From the NCBI GenBank assembly GCA_051294375.1, contig JBJCIZ010000239.1, positions 1,018,831 to 1,082,830 of the forward strand: 64,000 nt of DNA, given 5' to 3'. This document shows positions 21,911-33,856 of the stretch, one piece after another (positions within the stretch are counted from its first letter, which is position 1; every line of letters starts with the position of its first letter). Source of the DNA: Paraspadella gotoi (taxonomy: Eukaryota; Chaetognatha). The notes below the pieces were generated by a model, which saw nothing but the letters and a program-made list of their open reading frames with translations, ran no database searches and was not told where the DNA came from. A program made the translations under genes and the position numbers.

Positions 21911-22330
21911 TATGCATTTCTCCGAGTTTCCAAACCAGCGTCCGCAATGTCTCGACGATGACGTTTTGGCGCCAACGCTAACTTTTCTAAACGGCCGTCG
22001 AGACGCGAGCGGTGGTTCGCGCATAACACGTTCAAGAGGGCGCGTCGCCGGTTGACGTAGGCGCTAGGGATGGCGCGCGGTCGAGAAGAAAAAAACGGCC
22101 GCGGCGAATTGTTGGCGCCTGCTTGTCTCGAGTCCCAGAGCACGGGTTTTCCCCAGAGTGCGTCGTATGTCAACACTTAATAAATCGCTTCTGTTTTCTG
22201 TTGAAAGACCGTTTTAAAAGAGGGCTACGGTGTAGGCGAGAATTTTTTCAGGTTTTAAGGAATAATAATCAATAACATTAATAATAACAATTGATGTTTA
22301 ATAAATAATTGTATATGAATAATTCGGAGA
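21911..22330. other. GC-rich sequence bordering the satellite
   Basis: Unique-looking GC-rich stretch with TTTGGCGCCAACGC, GTCGAGACGCGAGCGG and GTTGACGT landmarks, followed by an AAT-rich tail. The same block follows the satellite at 24710-25035 and 34895-35220, so it belongs to the repeated module. No frame is shared by all three copies. Confidence 0.7.
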
Positions 22331-24027
22331 AACTGGCTGTCTTTTTGAATTCTAACTAACTGGGCTAATTCTGCTCATGAAACCAGATGGGAGTCGGTAT
22401 AAAATGGCGCAGAAGAGACGATGCGCCGGGTCAAGGACGCCCCTGGAGATGACGACGACCAGTCTCGGCAGAACGACGTCGGCTAAGGCCGAAGGACGAC
22501 GAAACTACGAAGCCCAGGGACTTGAACAAATATTGATGTAGTCTGATGAAAAGGATGAAGGAGTAGTAGCAGTCGTAGTTAGTCCTGTAGAGAGAGTTTA
22601 GAGTCCTGGCAGAGGAATAACCAAAACATTCTAGTACCAAACACTCAGCAAATATAAAATAAATTTTTTAAAAGTGGTCTTTCTTTATTGTTTCTGAAGC
22701 CAATATATGTTTAAAAATAGAGATGCTTCTCTCATAGGAAAAGGTCCACCAAACCAGCGATCACCACCAAAATTTAAGATTCCGAGATATCTGAATAAAG
22801 AGTTTCTATGCTTCTTTGAAAAAAGAAACTTAAAAACCCTAAGCTGACACTTTGAGTTCTGAAGATGGCCACGTTCGGGTAGAATTCGATTTAGAATCTT
22901 AATGACAATCTATCGAAATCCGGACCAAATCAGAATCAGCTGTACACTTGCCTCGGAATTTCTGTACTTAAGTATAAACAAAAGAAAGAGCCTAAAGGAT
23001 GTCGTTGTCGATCGCTTTAACGGTGGCATTTTTCGATGCCAGTAATAAAGAGCCAAAAGAGGGCAACGGGAAAAGGGTAAAAGGAAGCTGGATCTCGCAA
23101 TGATTAGAGATTAGTTTATTTGTTAACACCCCCCGCTATTTGGTATGCCAAAAACGCATTCCGAATACCTTTGAGCATTGTCTAGAAATAGCAATCTAAA
23201 ATATCCCGGTTCGCAGGGGGATGGAAAGTAAGAAAGGAAGTAATTTTAAAAAGCTGAGTATGGCAAAAAATGCGCCCAGGAACTTACTTGTTAATACCTC
23301 AAAAAATTCCAAAAAAATCTGACGTACAAAACTGACAAAAAAAAACTGAACAAACGTTACGGACGACTGTTGACGACGGCAGACGACAAACTTCGACCGG
23401 CGACACCCTTCTTCACACGCTAATTTACTTCAATTATTCATGTTGAAACAAACAGTTGGGTTACACCAATGATAATTTAGAAAAACCCGTTGCGTGAATG
23501 TAATTAAAAAACTACGTTCGTTTATTCTAAAGTATTTCACCCAAATACAAAAACAAGACCAAGTTTTCGCTCCGTTCACGAGCGACGCCGGGTGCTGCTC
23601 AACCAAACCTTCTGCAGAGACGAAGCGCCGCTAAGTGACGAATTAGCCGAAACGAAACGTTCTTTGACTACGATACATAGAAAGGAAACAAAAATAAACT
23701 CTGTCGCGTATCAGTTACACCCGTTTTTTCAACCGTATCCAAAAAACGAAAACACTAAAAAATGTTCAATTCCTGGCGTTTTAACTTATAATCGTTGCCC
23801 GGCTAACTTGAAAAAAGTACAAATAAAGACCCTAAGTAAAAATTTTGACACAAGGCAGGGGGGGAAATGCAGACGATGGGAGCTAAATATTTCTAATTTA
23901 CTAACTGACTAACACAATAAAATGATTTTCGGTCAACTATCTATTCGGCATCATTAAAACAATTTCTGTCTTAATCCATGTATTACTCCAAATAGAAGCA
24001 AAATAAAATCTTTTCTTTTCACGTTAG
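22331..24027. other. Unique insert present only in copy A
   Basis: This sequence separates two partial copies of the satellite module inside copy A and has no counterpart in copy B. It has mixed composition and few simple repeats. A 106-codon frame at 23592-23912 begins at GTG, not ATG, and I do not recognise it. No terminal repeats were visible. Confidence 0.6.
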
Positions 24028-24218
24028 ATCCGAAGCGCGGAGAGCCGGTGGATTCTGACTCCTGGGCCTGACCTCGAATCTGACATATATTACAACCCGA
24101 TTCCTCGTAAGTACCAACTAAAAAAGGAAACGTGATATTAGTGGAAGCCCGGAATTGTAAACCAATTTACGGCACCGCCGGGACCAATTTCGATTCCAAA
24201 GGACTGGAACCCGAATAA
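24028..24218 (+). CDS. Candidate terminal exon pair, unrecognised
   Basis: A strong-looking acceptor (pyrimidine tract then ACGTTAG) precedes a 79-base open block ending at CCTC|GTAAGT (24106/24107). A 35-base intron-like segment (24107-24141, ending ATATTAG) contains an in-frame stop. After its removal the frame continues 25 codons to a TAA at 24216-24218. The joined peptide is of mixed composition (for example PGPDLESD, then NCKPIYGTAG) and unlike the repeats around it. Against it: a 35-base intron is shorter than most animal introns, and no family is recognised. It could be the 3' end of a gene whose other exons lie in the unique insert. Confidence 0.2.
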
Positions 24219-24259
24219 GGTAAATTAAAAAATTATATTTGGTTGTCGATTTGGAATCT

Positions 24260-25069
24260 TCTCTCTTGTTCATGAATTTTGAGTACATAACTAATTTGAA
24301 AACCTATGAGTTTCTGCCATAAATTTATAATTTTATTTTTCATTAAACTATCTTACCCCTGACTTTGGACAGGCTATTAAATAAACAATTAAATAAAAGT
24401 AAAATGCTACAACGACTGATCTCGATTTCCACAANNNNNNNNNNNNNNNNNNNNNNNNNNNNNNNNNNNNNNNNNNNNNNNNNNNNNNNNNNNNNNNNNN
24501 NNNNNNNNNNNNNNNNNNNNNNNNNNNNNNNNNNNNNNNNNNNNNNNNNNNNNNNNNNNNNNNNNNNNNNNNNNNNNNNNNNNNNNNNNNNNNNNNNNNN
24601 NNNNNNNNNNNNNNNNNNNNNNNNNNNNNNNNNNNNNNNNNNNNNNNNNNNNNNNNNNNNNNNNNNNNNNGTAAAATGCTACAACGACTGATCTCGATTT
24701 CCACAAGTCCGAATGTCTCGAGATGACGTTTGGCGCCAACGCGAACTTCTAAACGCCGTCGAGACGCGAGCGGTTGTTCGCGATAAACGTCAAGACGCGC
24801 GTCGGCCGTGTTGACGTTGGCGCTAGAATGGCGGGTGATGAATGAAAAAAAAACGCCTGGTGAGCTGTTTGGCGAGCCTGCTGATTCTCGGGAGATTCCC
24901 GAGAAACGTGGGTTTTCCCCCAGAGTTGCGTCGATGTCCAACACTAACCTTCTGTTTTCTGTGAAGTAACTGATTTAAAAAGAGGCTACGGTATAGAGCG
25001 GAGAAATCAGGTTTTAAGGAAATAACAATTAACATAATAAAGATGTAAATATAAATGAATAATAATATA

Positions 25070-25102
<33 letters not shown>

Positions 25103-25781
25103 AATAATAATAATAGAATATATAAATAATATAAATATAACTGGCGCAGTGATGAATAGCTTGTTAAAGGGCAGCTGTGTTTGTTGTTTTTTTTTGGCCT
25201 GGTGTGGCAAATAATTGTTCTTTAAACACTTTATTTTCTACTTTTTTTTACATATTTACTACATTAATGGCTAAATTAATGGCATGCAATGATAATTGCG
25301 CAATCATTCTTGAATGTACGAGTTTTTCATGCTTGGAATTTTTTTTCGGCTTCAAACATTAATTACATGTCCTTCCGTTAAGGCATTCGCTACGTCTTTC
25401 ATTTATCTCAAAAGTATAACCTGGCCTCTGCGTCTCTCGTCTCTCTGCTCGTGCTCTGCTCTGTTTCTCTCCTGCTCTGTCTTCTCTTCTCTGCCTCTGC
25501 AGTCTCTCTCATCTTCTCGGTGCGTCTGCTCTCAGTCTCGTCTGCGTCTTTCGTTATCTCATCGTGTCTCGCGTTCTCATCGTCTCTTCGTCTTCTCGTC
25601 TCTCTCACTCCCCCTAAGGCTCCATAACGCGCAAAGTGACGGAAAGATAAAACCTTTAATGTTTGATTGGCGCTCGTTTAATACCGACGTCGTCGTCGTC
25701 GTCGTCGTCGTCTTTCTTACCGCTGTAGCTGTCGTTCCGGTTGTTGTAGTTGTTGTTGTTGTTGTCGCGGTCACGACTGTT

Positions 25782-25813
<32 letters not shown>

Positions 25814-26141
25814 CAACGTCGCACTATTTCCTTCTCGGTTGTGACATTTCTGACAAACATCGTCACATTGAGACAGAATGAGTGAGTCCATTTCACCGCG
25901 CCGTTCGTGTCACTTCAAGACGCCACCTTCTCACAAATGTGTTGCGGTTTTCTTGTTTTGTACCGAGTTTAGATCACGGATACAGTTTAACGTTTCGAAG
26001 TTAGTTTCGTTGGTCCTGTGTTTGAACCACGTCTCTTTTCTCTTTTCAAATCTTGTGGGATTCATGATATTAGTTCAACATATAGTTAACTTGAGTAGTA
26101 ACCTAAGGTTTGTATTTTCTACAAGAGCAATGTATTATGTG
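24260..26141. repeat. Second satellite module copy inside copy A
   Basis: Matches 33690-36221 of copy B. The satellite is mostly replaced by 236 N (24435-24670). After it come the GC-rich border (24710-24960), an AAT array (25075-25105), CT-rich sequence (25430-25615), GTC arrays (25683-25815) and the shared right end up to 26141. Confidence 0.85.
25683..25815. repeat. (GTC)n/(GTT)n trinucleotide array
   Basis: Interrupted GTC, GTT and CATC repeats. The copy-B equivalent is at 35770-35890. Open frames here are poly-Val or poly-Thr. Confidence 0.9.
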
Positions 26142-26241
26142 NNNNNNNNNNNNNNNNNNNNNNNNNNNNNNNNNNNNNNNNNNNNNNNNNNNNNNNNNNN
26201 NNNNNNNNNNNNNNNNNNNNNNNNNNNNNNNNNNNNNNNNN
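26142..26241. other. 100-N scaffold gap between copy A and copy B
   Basis: Exactly 100 N, a conventional value for a gap of unknown size. The left flank (...TGTATTATGTG) reappears at 36221 without a gap, where it continues into unique sequence. The right flank matches 9841. Confidence 0.95.
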
Positions 26242-26714
26242 GACAAAGAAGAAGAGAAAAGAATCCCCCCCACAAAACAAAAGAACCGATTTCATCAAAG
26301 AAGAAACGGTTGTCTTGTTGTTGTTTCGTCGCCGCACCGGCCTCCTTAAGAATCCAGGGAAAAGATTGTAAAGCATTAAAGGGAGCGATCAAAACGCAAA
26401 ATAAAGCAAGAAAGCGCAAATAAAGCTATTTCTCCCCCCCCCCCCTCCGCCCTGCGACTCTTCCGCATTAACTGCTCCGTCCTTCGGCCTTGGGGTCGCA
26501 TCTTCGGTTCCCTTGATGTCTTCACTGAGAAAGGTTAGGAAGAGGAGTGAGAGGAGGAGGGGAGAAAGAGCGAGAGGGAGAGGGAGGACAAAACACCGAC
26601 AACGAGGATTCTAATGATGACAAATAAGAACGTGACGCTTATACGGCTAGCTGACACCTGCGACGATTTTATGACAAAATCAGATATGAGAAAATTAGCA
26701 AGACGTTCTTTAGT

Positions 26715-26970
26715 TCAATGACAAAAGGAACAACACTACAACAAAACTCAGATATAAAACAAACACAACGACCAAAAAAAATAAGATGACAATAAAGACA
26801 ACATAAACCACAAAAGACAAAACTAGACAAAAAAACAAAACAAATAATATGACGAAAACAAGATAACAAACGACAACAAAATAAGAATGACATAAACAAG
26901 ACAACAAAAACAAAACAATAACAGGACCGACGAAAACAAGATAACAACGCCAACAAATAGATGACAAAAC
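26715..26970. repeat. ~36-bp A-rich minisatellite (copy B)
   Basis: Counterpart of 10373-10565, longer by about 60 bases because of unit and indel differences. Confidence 0.75.
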
Positions 26971-27496
26971 ATAATCAACAATCACAACAACAAAAGAAAC
27001 AACAACCGACAAAAGATAGCGGAAATCGGACACGTGATCCTTTACGCGAATCTATTCGTTGTGAAGAAAACTTAAATTAGACTGAGAAGAATATTACACT
27101 TCATTAATTGCAAAATTCTTTGCTCATGGGTATAATAAATAATTAATAATAATAACAATATAATATATAACTGTGTAATGATAATGGTATCATCTTCGCT
27201 TCATTGTACGAAGTCACTTGCCCCTTTTCTTCTTTTCTCTTTTCATTTCTGTTTTTTTTTTTTTTTTTTCTATTTGGATTTCTGTCTGTCTGTTGTTTCA
27301 TTGTGTCTGTCTGCCTTTAATGACTGAGCTATAAAATTTATATATAAATTTATATTTATCTTTTAACTAAATATTCTTCTCTTTTCTCTTCTCTATCACT
27401 CATATCCGCTTCCGCCAAGAGCGAAATTCAGAAGCTGAAAACAAAAACTTTATGCAAAGACTCGACCCCGAAAAATTTCGCCGCGGAAGGAATAAA

Positions 27497-27546
27497 AATA
27501 CTCTCTCTCTCTCCTCTCTCTCTTCTCTCTCTCTCTCTTTCTCTCT

Positions 27547-27587
<41 letters not shown>

Positions 27588-27600
27588 CTCTCTCTCTTCT
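27497..27600. repeat. (CT)n microsatellite
   Basis: CT array with TTC interruptions. It fills the position that is N at 11063-11272 in copy A. Confidence 0.9.
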
Positions 27601-28004
27601 GACAAAAAATCATTCCTGGTGGAATTGAAGTGGAAGCGTAAAATATCTGGGGGTTTACGAAGTCGTTCGTCGGCGTCGTCTCGTCGTCGTCGCTCGTCGT
27701 CCTCGGTCTGGCTCTGTTCCTCCAAGGGATCTTTGATTCACGTGACCTTTTGACTTCTGCCGGAAATTTTTTTTTTTTTAACGAAGTGGCCGACGACCGA
27801 CAAAGAACATAAATTCACAATGTTGTCCTGCATTTCTTTTTAAATTATAAAAATTAACAGAAGAAGAAAATAACTGACTATTATTAATTAAACAAATTTT
27901 AAATCGTTTCCAAAGTACAGTTGGCAACTTGAATGCCCTTGACATTAAAATACGAACGATACAATAAATACAATAAAATTACAAATACTGATACATGACG
28001 TGAG

Positions 28005-28440
28005 TCGAACAAGAGCGACTACAACGACGACCAAACGACGACGAACAAACGACGACCACAACAACAACTTACAAAAAAAAACGTTCGTTTCCTCCCAAAA
28101 CATTTATGTCTCGAATTTTTCCCCCAGACGTCGTCGTCGTCGTTGTCTTCATCATCATCGTCGTGTTTCATCGTCTCGTACTTCATTGTCGTTTTCATCT
28201 CCGCTTCATCGTCGTCTACATCGTCGTCAATCGTCAATCGTCAGTCTCTTCAGCGTCGTCCTTCGTCGTCGTCGTCAGACGAACGAAACCCCGACTGTCA
28301 TGCATATTCAATCATTCCCTTTGTCGCGTCACTGTGTTTCCACGTTCTTTGTCTTGTCGTTGTTGTAGTCGTCGTCGTCTCTCGTCGTCGTCGTCGTCTT
28401 CGCGTCGGCGTCGTCATCGTTGTCGCCGTCTTCGTCACTA
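28005..28440. repeat. Opposed GAC and GTC arrays (copy B)
   Basis: ACGACGACC-type repeats at 28020-28070, then GTC/CATC repeats at 28128-28440 on the same strand. It corresponds to 11590-11877 and part of the following gap. Confidence 0.8.
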
Positions 28441-28837
28441 TGGCGACGTGAAGACCGTAATGAATCACGAAAACGATCTCTCGCGGAATTTTTTGGACGT
28501 TTTGAAAGTTTTTTTTTTTTTTACTCTTGGGTCTTTGAGGGAGAGAATAGAGGGTAAGAAGAAGCAAGAAATAGGATAGGGGATAGGAAGGGATAGGGAT
28601 AGGATAGGAGAGAAGGGGAGAGGCTGGCGGAGAAAAGAGAATCAGGGAGCAAGGGATGGAGAGGTAGTAATAGGAGCAAGACGGGAAGTTTGGGGGGAGA
28701 GAGGAAGCTCAAAGATGAGCGAATTGTGAGAAAAGTTGGTAACTGAGATCAGCTCTCCCCCCTCTCGCTCTCTCTATCACCTCCCTTCTCTCTCTCTCTG
28801 CACGCCAGAGAGGAAATTCCTTAAATTTTTTCTCTGC

Positions 28838-29165
28838 TGTGTTGGGTGTGGGTCGGGGGGCGTGGGAGAGTTTTGCGTGGGATGGTGTGGTCTACGAGAG
28901 TGAAGAAAGGATGAGGAAAAAGTGGCGTCCGGGGCGCGATGAGGAGGGTGTGAGAGTGTGGATAGATTGTTGGTAGTATATGATGCATGACGACGACAAA
29001 AACGACGACGACGATTCTGATGGGGCGTACGAGCGGTGGACGACCGGATTTGACGGACGACGAAAACGATGACGACGGAAATACTTTCATTAACAAGTTA
29101 CGACAATTAATCATTGTAGTATGGAGAGGAGGTAGAGTCTAGGATTCCGGGTAGTGTGGTATACT
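28838..29165. other. G-rich segments present only in copy B
   Basis: Where copy A goes from TTTTTCTCC to the GAC array within about 60 bases, copy B has about 145 extra bases (28838-28982) rich in GTG, GGG and GAG. Two shorter G-rich extras follow near 29015-29060 and 29118-29160. No gene seen. Confidence 0.6.
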
Positions 29166-29459
29166 GTTGTTATGCCATTACATGCTGGTAGCACACATCT
29201 TTGCATGAGAAAGGATCGATCACCATCAACATAATAACAACAACATCAACCAAACCAATATGCAACCTGCAACAAGAGAAACAACAATAACTTGCAAAAC
29301 CGCAACGAGCGACTACAACAACAGACAATTGGCCAATGTCTCTTGAGATTCAGGGGGGTTTCGCGAACGAATCCATCAAAAATCCGCTAAACGTCGACGA
29401 TTGACAACGACGACCGACGGACAACGACGACTAAGTACAAACATAACATGACAAAGTAC

Positions 29460-29680
29460 GACGATGACGACGATGACGACGACGACAACCAACGACAACG
29501 ACGACAACGAAAAACAGCGACAAAGTGGAGAATGATGACGTCACGCCCTTCGGCGGTTTTGATTTAGTGCAGGAAAACGAATTGCGAAGGGAAGTCATAA
29601 AAGGATTTAAAGCCTCACCACTGGAGAGAGAGAGGGAGAGAGAGAGAGAGAGAGAGAAGAGAGCAGAGAGAGAGAGAGAG
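29460..29680. repeat. GAC array and GA microsatellite (copy B)
   Basis: GAC/ACA repeats at 29400-29520 and (GA)n at 29622-29688. The latter fills part of the 12838-13182 gap of copy A. Confidence 0.85.
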
Positions 29681-29809
29681 AGAGAGATTAATCAGGATGT
29701 ACAGGGCAAAAGGGTGAGGTAAGTTTTTTTTCGTTGTCTTTTCTTGCTCAAAATTCCTTCTCGAGCAAACAAGAAGGCGAATCCTTACATCTCTTAAAGT
29801 GTAAAATAA

Positions 29810-29812
29810 TAC

Positions 29813-29845
<33 letters not shown>

Positions 29846-29915
29846 TTAATAATAATAATAATAATAATAAGAATAATAATATAATAATAATAATAAAATA
29901 GTAATAATAATAATC
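29810..29915. repeat. (AAT)n microsatellite
   Basis: Interrupted AAT array, counterpart of the (TAA)n after the copy-A gap. Confidence 0.9.
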
Positions 29916-30199
29916 GTTTAATATCGGAAGGAAAAAGGCGAAAAAAAAAGTATAATAAAATCGGACAATTTGAAAAAATATTATGTCCGATTAATAATCC
30001 GGAGACAATTTTTTCAAACGGTAGAAAATTTATTGAAAATTTTCTTTCTAAAGCCTTTTTTATTAATATTAATGAAACACATCTAATATTCCCTCCCCTA
30101 AGTGTTTTTTCTCCTCTCAGTATTAATTCGACTGTCGTATCGAAATTCCACTACTTTCCCCCCGCCCACAACCCCAACGAAAAAGAAAAACCATTAGAA

Positions 30200-30640
30200 T
30201 CCAACGACATTCGCGGGATTTAAACGCATATTCAACAACATCCGGGCCGGGGCGTTCCCGGCTCCAAAATAGAGGACAGATCAGGTTTTTTTTGTGAGAA
30301 AACTGGTTACATACGGAAGTTTTTCGGTTCTAATTCAATTGACATCCGGTTCATTCGTCGCAGCAATAGATTGCAGAAACTCGGATATAACCATGTGTTG
30401 TTGAAACTTTGCTGCAAAAACGGGTTACTTACTGCTGTTTGAGTCTTATCTAATAATCAGGAATTGTTACAGCAGGGAGAATCATATTTTGAAACAGTAG
30501 TTTCTCCAAGGCAACCAATACAATTTCGGGCATCCCCAGTCAAAATTCCTTGCCATGACATCCGGGGAATTTTAATCAAAATCCCCATGACATCCGGTTC
30601 TTTCCGTCAAAATCCTTTTTCACATCCGGATCCATTTTTT
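30200..30640. repeat. ACATCCGG motif cluster (copy B)
   Basis: Same degenerate repeat as 13530-14005. The motif spacing is retained despite indels. Confidence 0.55.
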
Positions 30641-30759
30641 TTTCCACCCGGAGAGAAAGAGGAAAAAGATCGAGAGAGGAAAAAAAAAGTTATTGTCGTG
30701 GGTTTTTAAAGCAATTAAAATAGGAGAATCATAAAAGGAAATAAAAAAAACCGCTCCGA

Positions 30760-31155
30760 GTGACGCCCTCTGACGCAATCTGACGCCATCTGACGCCCTC
30801 TGAAGCGGCCCATCTGACGGCCCGTTTATCCCTGCCTCCATCTCGGCTACACACGCTCCCCCGCCCCACTGGATTCATCTTTGTCCGAAACCACCTCTTT
30901 CTACTCGGCCTATTTTTCCAAGAACACCCCATTTTATCCGAATTCCGGAATTCGGTTAATTTTTAAGTTTAACATTAGTATTTTAGAGGTTTGGGTTAAT
31001 GATTAGGATTAATGATTAAGGTAGGGGCTTAGTTTGTATTAGGCAGGTTTGGGATTTTGTTAAAGATTAACCTTTAGGTTTTAAAGTTAGGGTTAAAAAT
31101 TTAAGATAGGGTTAGGGTTCAGGATTAGGTTAGGGTTAAAGATAGGGTTAGGGGA
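30760..31155. repeat. 10-bp TCTGACGCCA repeat and TTAGGG-like block (copy B)
   Basis: 30760-30835 has five units of the 10-base repeat. 31010-31155 has the TTAGGG-like strings (GTTAGGGTT three times). Confidence 0.65.
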
Positions 31156-31451
31156 TAAGTTCAGGGATGATTTATAAGTTTCAAAAATTTAAGTCAAATA
31201 TAAAGGTGCTAAAAAATAAATTCAGGGAAGAACCAAGATAAAGGGGCCAAAAATCGTGTCAACGGTCACTCTTCATTCATTCTCTTCTCTTTCCACCTTC
31301 TCTCCACGCCTCTCCGGTTCTGACCTCGCCTCATCCGTTACTTACCTGCGAGTGAACGTGGAACTTACCCCTGACCCCGCTTTCTCGCCTCCTATAAACC
31401 CCCGACAAACAGACTCGGAATCATCATAACCGGAAGTTGGGGTCGCTTTAT

Positions 31452-31464
31452 TCTTCACTCTCTT

Positions 31465-31526
<62 letters not shown>

Positions 31527-31613
31527 GCTCCCAAAAGTCATCTAAACCGAGAAGGAGGGATTCGGCTTTACGCTTAAAATCTTTCCGCCCTTCACTCACT
31601 CACTCTCTCTTCT

Positions 31614-31686
<73 letters not shown>
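31452..31686. repeat. (CT)n microsatellites (copy B)
   Basis: Two CT blocks at 31452-31528 and 31600-31686, counterparts of 14848-15147. Confidence 0.95.
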
Positions 31687-31687
<1 letters not shown>

Positions 31688-31689
31688 GC

Positions 31690-33856
31690 GCACCAAATAC
31701 TTTCGTTTCGACCCCAGCGATCTCAGGCTTAGTGGAACTCGCCTCAATCGTGAGATGGAATCGCAATTTTATTTTTTAATTCGAACGAAGGAATTCGGAA
31801 ATTGGGGAAGGGGGCGAGGGTTGGTAAACCGGATAAGGTCCGTGGGGATGGTAAGGAGTGAAAGGAGTAAAGCAATGGTAGGTTCGTGAAAGAGTGAATC
31901 GTGAGTTGCGCATTTTGGGATGAATATTGGACAATCACCGTGAAAAAAGACGATTTAACGCCGTGAAAACCACAGTGAGACGAAAAATTAAATAAAAAGT
32001 AAAAAGTAACTTTTATTATGGTAAATGTATGATTTTAAAATGAGAGCTTAATAAACTACCAGTAACAAGTGGAATGTTTTACAATGAGGAACACCAAAAA
32101 TGCTAAATTCCTTACTTTCCGTCCTGGCAACAACAACAACCAACTTTGACGGGAAAGATGAGCCAGCAGAGAAAATGACATCTGATCAAAAAAAAATGAT
32201 CGCATAAAGTGAAAAAAAAAAGTCTGAGACGGTGAAAATATTATCATGGTTTTATTCTTAGTTTGAAAAATCGATTTTCGATTTTCCGTTTATTTTCTTT
32301 CTTTATTTTCTTCATCATTTTTATTTTTCTTATTCTTTTTTTTCTTAATTCGTTATTTCGAGGATTGGAATGATAATTCCATTTGCATTATCCGGGAGAA
32401 GTGGATGTGGCGCGCGTCCTCGGACGACGGTGCGAACACAGAGAGAGAGAGAGAAGAGAGAAGAGAAGAGAGAAGGAGAGAGAGACTGGAGAGAGAGATG
32501 GAGATGAAGAGAGAGAGACAGATTTCGGGGTCAAACAAGGGAAAAGGACGGACTTTTTTAAAAGGCGTAAGTGAAGGGGAAAGAAGAAGGAAAAGAAAGA
32601 TAACAAAAAAAAAAAAAGAAAGGAAAGATAAAAAATAGATTAAGAGGAAGAGGGAAGAGTCAAAAGAAAAGAAAGAGAGATGAAAAGAGGAAACGATTTT
32701 AGATTTGGGCGACAGAAAAAGATGCTGAACGTTTTTTTTTCTCTTTCACGCAGTGAATTGAATTCACAGCGAATCTCGACTTCGAAAATCGGGGTTACAC
32801 TTTTGTCGCGTTCGTTGGCAAAAAGACCGAACAATGGAATGGAAATGAATGGAATGGAATGGAAAGGACGAGGGAACTTCGATGGAAACATTTTCGTCAT
32901 CTGGAACAAATGGAAACATGGATGCTACATTGTCGGATTTGTTACATAGAATGAAACGATATAAAACTTATTAACTTCATTGCATAAAAAATAATTTCAG
33001 TTGAAATCTCCGAAGGTTGCAATTGCAAGGTAGAGAAATACGGTTACAACTACAATCCGCTTATAAAGTAACTGTTTAACCTTCGATCATGTTGTACCCA
33101 TGACTCGCGACCCATGTCGTTGTCGGGGAGAAAATGAATCTTTTATTTATCGCCACCGGAAAAACGAATTGCACGTAGTGAAAACGATGTTCACAAATAG
33201 TGAAAAAATGAAACGCGGCTAAAGAAATTTAAAAAAAAAAGCCTTCCCAAAAATGGCGCGCGAGTGGAAATTGCGACGTCGCCAAAAAAAAATAATGAAG
33301 ACGAAGCATAAAAAAAAAAACCCGTCTTTCCCTGGGAAATTACTCGGGCCACGCCAGGGTATTAGCTTATAACGCTGCTGCAGGATACCGCGGAGCGGCG
33401 ACAGCCACGCAGCGTGATGGTTGCGGCGCGGCGGCGACGCGGCTGCCGCAGGGTCAGCGTATGGTGGCGGAGGAAAAATGGGATTAAAGTTTCATGTTAA
33501 CGATCCAAGGACGCGAGGCGGTTGTTCAATGGAGACGACATAGGCGGATGGCTGCAGGGGGTAATGTTTGTCGTCGTGCGTTTTTCTTTTCTTGTTTTGT
33601 CGTTGTTTATCCTTCTTTAAATGCGGCTCGGATTTCTGATGTTTTCGTGGTTGAAAGTAAAATTTTGGATTGACAGGGATGACTACCAAGAAGTTAAACA
33701 TGAATGTTGAGTACATAACTAATTGAAAACCTATTAATGAGTTCTTGCCTTGAAATTTGGTGAAGCTAACATAATTTATCTTTTTATTTATCATTAAATA
33801 AACTATCTGACCCCTGACTTTGGACAGGCTATTTAGATTAAATATTAAATTAAAGT
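31690..33856. other. Copy-B noncoding sequence up to the satellite
   Basis: Matches 15160-16211 and 19410-20744 of copy A without the TIR element. It holds a GA tract (32440-32520), the ATGGA pentamer (32832-32865) and the GC-rich island (33340-33550). No frame is shared with copy A. Confidence 0.6.

Larger units (their letters stand above)
9841..26141. repeat. Large direct duplication, copy A (16.3 kb)
   Basis: From the GACAAAGAAA at 9841 the order of landmarks repeats in 26242-36221. Anchor pairs: 9870/26265, 10630/27030, 11690/28130, 13500/30170, 14150/30760, 15240/31760, 19640/32800, 20200/33380, 21945/34900 and 26100/36180. Most differences are one-base indels in homopolymers. Copy A has N gaps at 11063-11272, 11878-12181, 12838-13182, 13472-13496, 19176-19394, 20444-20468 and 24435-24670, where copy B has sequence. 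Copy A has about 6 kb that B lacks: roughly 16212-19410 and 20500-24260. Copy A joins unique sequence on its left and ends at a 100-N gap. Confidence 0.9.

Noticed and set aside
23592-23912. 106-codon protein in the copy-A insert
   Set aside because: It has no ATG at its start and no recognisable domain, and its acceptor and donor sites are unclear. I mention it only as part of the unique insert.
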